44,309 nucleotides of DNA from an uncultured Anaerotignum sp. (GTDB taxonomy: Bacteria; Bacillota; Clostridia; Lachnospirales; Anaerotignaceae): contig NZ_CAKQVD010000011.1 of the NCBI RefSeq assembly GCF_934277605.1, positions 1 to 44,309 of the forward strand, given 5' to 3'. The notes under the pieces are model-generated. The model was not told the origin of the DNA, did not search any database, and saw only the letters and a program-made list of their open reading frames with translations. Every line of letters begins with the position of its first letter. Position 1 is the first letter of the stretch. The position numbers and the translations under genes were made by a program. This document shows, piece after piece, positions 40,795 to 44,309 of this stretch.

Positions 40795-41649
40795 ATGTTT
40801 CGTATCGTAAATAAAAAAGAGCTCAACAGCATGGTCACACTGCTGGAGATTGAAGCACCCTTCGTTGCCAAAAAGGCACAGGCAGGTCAGTTCATCATCT
40901 TCCGTGTGGATGAATACAGCGAAAGAGTTCCCCTTACCATCGCAGATTATGACAGAGAAAAGGGCACCGTTACCATCATCTTCCAGAAGGTCGGCCTTTC
41001 CACAAAGCTGCTGGCAGCAAAGGAAATCGGTGACACCATTCAGGATTTTGTCGGCCCTCTGGGCGTTGCCACAGAATATGACGGCATGAAAAGGGTTGCC
41101 GTTGTGGGCGGCGGCGTTGGCTGTGCGATTGCCTATCCGCAGGCAAAGGCACTGCATAACCTCGGTGTAGAGGTCGATGTGATTGCAGGCTTCCGTAACA
41201 AAGACATTGTTATTTTGGAGGACGAAATGCGTGCGGCGGCAACCAACTACTATCTGATGACCGATGACGGCTCTCAGGGCGAAAAGGGCTTCGTTACCGA
41301 TAAGCTGAAATCCTTGATTGAGGCAGGCAACAGCTATGATGCTGTCATTGCCATCGGGCCCATCCCCATGATGAAATTCGTCAGCCTTGCCACAAAGCCC
41401 TTCGGTATCAAAACCATTGTTTCTCTGAACCCCATCATGATTGACGGCACAGGGATGTGCGGCGGCTGCCGTGTTACCGTTGGCGGCAAGATTAAGTTCG
41501 CCTGCGTTGACGGCCCCGATTTCGATGGGCATGAGGTGGATTTTGACGAGCTGATGAACCGTAACTCCATTTATAAGGCAAGAGAAGCGGAGCTGACAGA
41601 AGCACACATCTGCCGTATGGATAAGCTGGCAAATGAACTGATCAAATAA
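40795..41649 (+). CDS. nfnA: NfnA/SudB-type FAD-NAD ferredoxin oxidoreductase subunit
   Basis: A 284-residue flavoprotein of the dihydroorotate dehydrogenase electron-transfer/sulfide dehydrogenase beta family. The start MFRIVNK (40795) is behind GGAAGGAA; the longer ORF runs into the leader RNA. It has an FAD-binding barrel (R-V-P-L-T-I-A-D-Y-D), a NAD-binding G-G-G-V-G-C-A-I-A-Y and a C-terminal [2Fe-2S] site (D-G-T-G-M-C-G-G-C-R-V..K-F-A-C-V-D-G-P-D-F-D-G). With the next gene it forms the NADH-dependent reduced ferredoxin:NADP+ oxidoreductase that balances ferredoxin, NADH and NADPH by electron bifurcation in anaerobes. Confidence 0.93.
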   Translation: MFRIVNKKELNSMVTLLEIEAPFVAKKAQAGQFIIFRVDEYSERVPLTIADYDREKGTVTIIFQKVGLSTKLLAAKEIGDTIQDFVGPLGVATEYDGMKRVAVVGGGVGCAIAYPQAKALHNLGVEVDVIAGFRNKDIVILEDEMRAAATNYYLMTDDGSQGEKGFVTDKLKSLIEAGNSYDAVIAIGPIPMMKFVSLATKPFGIKTIVSLNPIMIDGTGMCGGCRVTVGGKIKFACVDGPDFDGHEVDFDELMNRNSIYKAREAELTEAHICRMDKLANELIK

Positions 41650-41663
41650 GGAGGAACGGTATC

Positions 41664-43055
41664 ATGGCAAATATGAGTCTGGAAAAAATCAAGATGCCCG
41701 AGCAGGCACCTGATGTTAGAAATAAAAACTTTAAAGAGGTTTCCCTCGGCTATACCGAGGAAATGGCAATCGAGGAGGCGCAGAGATGCCTGAACTGTAA
41801 GCATAAGCCCTGCGTGAGCGGCTGCCCCGTAAATGTGCGCATCCCCGAATTTATCGCAGAGGTTGCAAAGGGCGACTTCATGGCGGCTTATAAGGTTATT
41901 ACCTCCACAAACGCTCTGCCCGCAGTTTGCGGCCGTGTTTGTCCACAGGAAAGCCAGTGCGAATCCAAATGTGTCAGAGGCATGAAGGGCGAGGCTGTCG
42001 GCATTGGCAGACTGGAACGCTTCGTTGCCGATTGGTATATGAAAAATTGCGATGAAATGCCCGAAAAGCCCGCCTCCAACGGCAAAAAGGTTGCAGTCAT
42101 CGGCTCCGGCCCCTCCGCACTTGCCTGCGCAGGCGATTTGGCAAAGCAGGGCTACGAAGTAACCATGTTTGAAGCCTTCCATAAGGCAGGCGGCGTATTG
42201 GTTTACGGTATCCCCGAATTCCGTCTGCCCAAGGCAATCGTGCAGAAGGAAATTGATAAGCTGACTGCTCTGGGCGTAAAGATTATGACAAATATGGTTA
42301 TCGGCAAGGTGCTTTCCATTGATGAAATCATCAACGATATGGGCTTTGATGCTGTCTTTGTCGGCACAGGCGCAGGCCTGCCCTCCTTCATGGGCATCCC
42401 CGGCGAAGCATTGGTCGGCGTTTATTCCGCAAATGAATACCTGACAAGAATCAATCTGATGAAGGCATATCTGCCCGATTATGATACCCCCATCCGCAAC
42501 AGCAAGGCAGTTGCCGTTGTCGGCGGCGGCAATGTTGCCATGGATGCGGCAAGATGCGCAAAGCGTATGGGTGCGGAGCATGTTTATATCGTATACCGCC
42601 GTTCCGAAAAGGAAATGCCCGCCCGTCTGGAGGAGGTGCATCATGCAAAGGAGGAAGGCATTGAATTTCACCTGCTTGAAAACCCCGTACAGATTCTTGA
42701 TGACGGCAACGGTCAGGTTTGCGGCATTGAATGCTTGAAAATGGAGCTGGGCGAACCCGATGCCAGCGGCAGAAGAAGTCCCATTGCCATCGAAGGCTCC
42801 AATTATGTGCTGGATGTGGATACGGTTATCATGTCCCTCGGCACCTCCCCCAACCCCTTGATTCGCAGTACCACAAAGGGCTTGGAAACAAACAGAAAGG
42901 GCTGCTTGGTTGTCAATGAGGAAACAAACCAGACCACCAGAGAGGGTGTTTATGCCGGCGGCGATGCCGTAACAGGCGCAGCTACCGTTATTCTTGCCAT
43001 GGGTGCAGGGAAAAAGGCAGCCGCAGCGATTGATGAATACTTAAAGAATAAATAA
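41664..43055 (+). CDS. nfnB: NfnB / NADPH-dependent glutamate synthase small-chain homologue
   Basis: A 463-residue Fe-S flavoprotein. The N-terminus has two cysteine clusters for [4Fe-4S] centres (C-L-N-C-K-H-K-P-C..G-C-P-V and C-G-R-V-C-P-Q-E-S-Q-C..C-V-R-G). Two dinucleotide folds follow: FAD (V-A-V-I-G-S-G-P-S-A-L-A-C-A-G) and NADPH (V-A-V-V-G-G-G-N-V-A-M-D-A-A-R). The sequence is often named GltA, but the partner gene immediately upstream (14 bp) points to the bifurcating NfnAB enzyme rather than glutamate synthase; no large glutamate synthase subunit is present. Start 41664 behind AAGGAGG. Confidence 0.93.
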   Translation: MANMSLEKIKMPEQAPDVRNKNFKEVSLGYTEEMAIEEAQRCLNCKHKPCVSGCPVNVRIPEFIAEVAKGDFMAAYKVITSTNALPAVCGRVCPQESQCESKCVRGMKGEAVGIGRLERFVADWYMKNCDEMPEKPASNGKKVAVIGSGPSALACAGDLAKQGYEVTMFEAFHKAGGVLVYGIPEFRLPKAIVQKEIDKLTALGVKIMTNMVIGKVLSIDEIINDMGFDAVFVGTGAGLPSFMGIPGEALVGVYSANEYLTRINLMKAYLPDYDTPIRNSKAVAVVGGGNVAMDAARCAKRMGAEHVYIVYRRSEKEMPARLEEVHHAKEEGIEFHLLENPVQILDDGNGQVCGIECLKMELGEPDASGRRSPIAIEGSNYVLDVDTVIMSLGTSPNPLIRSTTKGLETNRKGCLVVNEETNQTTREGVYAGGDAVTGAATVILAMGAGKKAAAAIDEYLKNK

Positions 43056-43090
43056 CCTAAAACCTTGGGTGTTTCACCCCCAAACCCCCA

Positions 43091-43110
43091 CCACCCTTTG
43101 TAAAGGGTGG
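43091..43110. other. Perfect 9-bp hairpin after nfnB
   Basis: CCACCCTTT / AAAGGGTGG around GT, between the nfnB stop and the U-tailed terminator. No T-run follows. It may be a repeat element or an mRNA-end stabiliser. Confidence 0.5.
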
Positions 43111-43127
43111 ACCCAAACTTTATAAAA

Positions 43128-43160
43128 AAGCGGTTTCTAAACAGAAACCGCTTTTGCTTT
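43128..43160 (+). terminator. Terminator of nfnAB (copy 1 of a duplicated hairpin)
   Basis: An 11-bp perfect stem (AAGCGGTTTCT / AGAAACCGCTT) with loop AAAC, then TTGCTTTT. An almost identical element lies after the XRE gene at 43501. Confidence 0.85.
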
Positions 43161-43186
43161 TCCATTTTACTCACCTCAGCTACATA

Positions 43187-43226
43187 TTAACGGAAATACC
43201 GTTAAAAATCAATACTGGTATTTCCG
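43187..43226. promoter_or_regulatory. Operator/promoter region of the XRE gene
   Basis: A palindrome TTAACGG-AAATA-CCGTTAA (43187-43205), plus the inverted pair CGGAAATACC (43191-43200) and GGTATTTCCG (43217-43226) separated by 16 bp. Two copies of one 10-bp box on opposite strands, 42 bp before the XRE start, fit an autoregulatory operator. Confidence 0.75.
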
Positions 43227-43267
43227 CTATGGTCTAATAAAGACATAGCTTAAAACGAGGTGAGGAT

Positions 43268-43489
43268 ATGCTGCAAAGATTAAAGGATTTCAGAGAGGAT
43301 AAAGATATTTCACAAAAGAAAATGGCAGAAATTCTGAATGTTGCACAGACAACCTATTCCGACTATGAATTGGGCAAAATCAACATTCCCTTAAACACCT
43401 TGAAAAAGCTTGCTCTTTTCTTTGATACCAGTATTGACTACCTTCTGGAACTGACAGACGTATCCAAACCCTATCCCCGTAAAAAATAA
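43268..43489 (+). CDS. XRE-family (Cro/C1-type) small transcriptional regulator
   Basis: A 73-residue protein made almost entirely of one helix-turn-helix domain: L-K-D-F-R-E-D-K-D-I-S-Q-K-K-M-A-E-I-L-N-V-A-Q-T-T-Y-S-D-Y-E-L-G (residues 5-36), followed by the usual I-P-L-N-T-L-K-K-L-A-L-F-F-D-T-S-I-D-Y-L-L-E-L-T. It has no effector domain. Start 43268 behind GAGGTGAGGAT. The boxes at 43187-43226 probably bind it, giving autoregulation. It sits between two near-identical terminators, suggesting a self-contained cassette. Its targets are unknown. Confidence 0.92.
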   Translation: MLQRLKDFREDKDISQKKMAEILNVAQTTYSDYELGKINIPLNTLKKLALFFDTSIDYLLELTDVSKPYPRKK

Positions 43490-43500
43490 GATAAAAAATC

Positions 43501-43530
43501 AAGCGGTTTCCGAACAGAAACCGCTTTTGC
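43501..43530 (+). terminator. Terminator of the XRE gene (copy 2 of the duplicated hairpin)
   Basis: A 10-bp stem (AAGCGGTTTC / GAAACCGCTT) with loop CGAACA, then TTGCTTCATT. Nearly the same sequence as the hairpin at 43128. Confidence 0.8.
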
Positions 43531-43577
43531 TTCATTATTTTATCATATTGTGCTTCATCGGTTAAAAAAGCCAAACT

Positions 43578-43913
43578 TTATTCCACCCGAACATTGATCG
43601 GCTTTACCGTAAGATTCCCACTGCCCGCAACACTGTACCATCTTCCCCTTTCGAGCTTGATTTTTTCCGTCATGCCATGCGTAATATATCCAATGGTATA
43701 TTGTTCTCCCGTTTCAACATCGGTAAAAACCACATCTGTGTCCATATCACCACTTACCTTTACTGTTCCGAAAACAGGCTGTATCTGTTCTGCCTTCACA
43801 CCGCCGTCCTCGTTTGAAAGGGTAAAGGCATGCTTCCTCTGTATAGCAGAATAAATCAAAATCCCTGCCAGAAAAGCAAGTGCCACGCATAACATAAACC
43901 GCTTCGCCTTCAT
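43578..43913 (-). CDS. Small membrane-anchored extracytoplasmic protein, unknown
   Basis: A 111-residue protein I do not recognise. An N-terminal helix (about residues 5-22) could be an uncleaved anchor or a signal peptide. The outside part is short and beta-rich (V-F-G-T-V-K-V-S-G-D; Y-T-I-G-Y-I-T-H-G; W-Y-S-V-A-G-S-G-N-L-T-V-K-P-I-N-V-R-V), resembling a small sandwich domain. The start at 43913 has GAAAGAGG about 10 bases upstream. It lies 32 bp after the truncated gene at the window edge and may form an operon with it. Confidence 0.65.
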   Translation of the reverse strand: MKAKRFMLCVALAFLAGILIYSAIQRKHAFTLSNEDGGVKAEQIQPVFGTVKVSGDMDTDVVFTDVETGEQYTIGYITHGMTEKIKLERGRWYSVAGSGNLTVKPINVRVE

Positions 43914-43945
43914 CCGAACACCTCTTTCAAATCGGGATTTAGAAG

Positions 43946-44309
43946 TTACTTTTTGACTTCCTTCGTGATTTCAGTTGCCTTTAATTGTACCTGATAAGTG
44001 TTTTCTTCTCCGCTCAAATTGGTTGTTTTCAATTCAAACCACAAATTATCAGTCAACTTATCATCGCTGTCTCTGAGAATATCGCCGGAAATTTTTCCAA
44101 TATTTCCGGAAACATCTATTGTCTCACCTGTCTGATCCTCAACACCATTAGAGAGCAAAATTTCTTTTTCACTTCCATTGATATAAATGGTAGTTGCGTA
44201 TGTGGTAATATCAGAAAAATCGTCTGACATCACTTTCAAATCGCCACCATAGCAAATTTCATCTTTGCCATCTAAAATAATTACACCATTCGACACAGAA
44301 ATATATTCA
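43946..44309 (-). CDS. Hypothetical protein, 5-prime end outside the window
   Basis: The reading frame is open to the window edge, and no convincing start with a ribosome site is visible (a GTG at 44296 exists, but frame and sequence continue upstream), so this is the C-terminal part of about 120 residues. The visible part is beta-rich and acidic (I-Y-I-N-G-S-E-K-E-I-L-L; L-W-F-E-L-K-T-T-N-L-S; Y-Q-V-Q-L-K-A-T-E-I). No family recognised. Confidence 0.6.
   Translation of the reverse strand, partial: EYISVSNGVIILDGKDEICYGGDLKVMSDDFSDITTYATTIYINGSEKEILLSNGVEDQTGETIDVSGNIGKISGDILRDSDDKLTDNLWFELKTTNLSGEENTYQVQLKATEITKEVKK

Overview
The window looks like a chromosomal segment of a spore-forming, low-to-mid GC anaerobe of class Clostridia (Firmicutes). 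The evidence is spoIID, a SpoIIQ-like gene and yabP/yabQ (endospore formation), rqcP-divIC, long-form hpf, an NfnAB-type ferredoxin:NADP oxidoreductase (obligate anaerobes), many GGAGG ribosome binding sites and several TTG/GTG starts. A Lachnospirales/Anaerotignum-like host is my guess from overall gene style, not something I could prove. Most genes lie on the minus strand. No transposase, integrase, phage gene or CRISPR array was seen.

Layout. 0.1-4.6 kb: a DUF6612-like lipoprotein, then an operon (promoter at 4.6 kb) of a FUSC-type membrane domain fused to a degenerate HAD domain, tcdA and a MATE exporter. 4.7-8.0 kb: a polar amino acid ABC transporter operon ending in a DapF-fold (CntK-like) racemase. 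8.1-12.8 kb: an S-layer-homology protein with seven degenerate repeats, an MBL-fold hydrolase, a secreted stalk-domain protein and a DUF896 protein. 13.0-20.1 kb: RNA and translation genes (prmA, rsmE, cysteine desulfurase, thiI; prfB with its programmed +1 frameshift; an RluA-type pseudouridine synthase; a sugar nucleotidyltransferase). 20.2-27.2 kb: a C39-like peptidase, secA, tdk, a second MATE exporter, an HD hydrolase and hpf.

27.2-27.8 kb is an AT-rich gene-free gap with a cluster of DnaA-box-like nonamers. 27.8-33.1 kb: macro-domain protein, degenerate SpoIIQ-like M23 protein, spoIID, two membrane proteins of unknown function and a radical SAM enzyme. Within this stretch, 32.05-32.57 kb encodes no protein but has a near-perfect sigma-A promoter, a closed structured RNA with an intrinsic terminator, and a second structured RNA.

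33.3-35.6 kb (plus strand): cardiolipin synthase and acyl-ACP thioesterase. 35.7-37.5 kb: a secreted NlpC/P60-like protein and a tRNA cluster (Met, Glu, Val) interleaved with broken tRNA-Val copies that share an insertion in the D-loop. 37.6-40.4 kb: the mazG-hup-rqcP-yabP-yabQ-divIC cluster. 40.5-43.1 kb: a structured leader RNA followed by nfnA-nfnB. 43.2 kb to the end: a small XRE regulator with a clear operator, one small anchored protein and a gene cut by the window edge.

The most unusual material is RNA-level. The RNA at 32.36-32.57 kb and the leader at 40.54-40.72 kb share a sequence core and a stem with tandem G-A/A-G mismatches, so they look like two members of one RNA family I do not recognise. 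Next are the closed RNA at 32.09-32.34 kb, the DnaA-box cluster, the tRNA-Val remnants, the FUSC/pseudo-HAD fusion and the racemase coupled to an amino acid importer.
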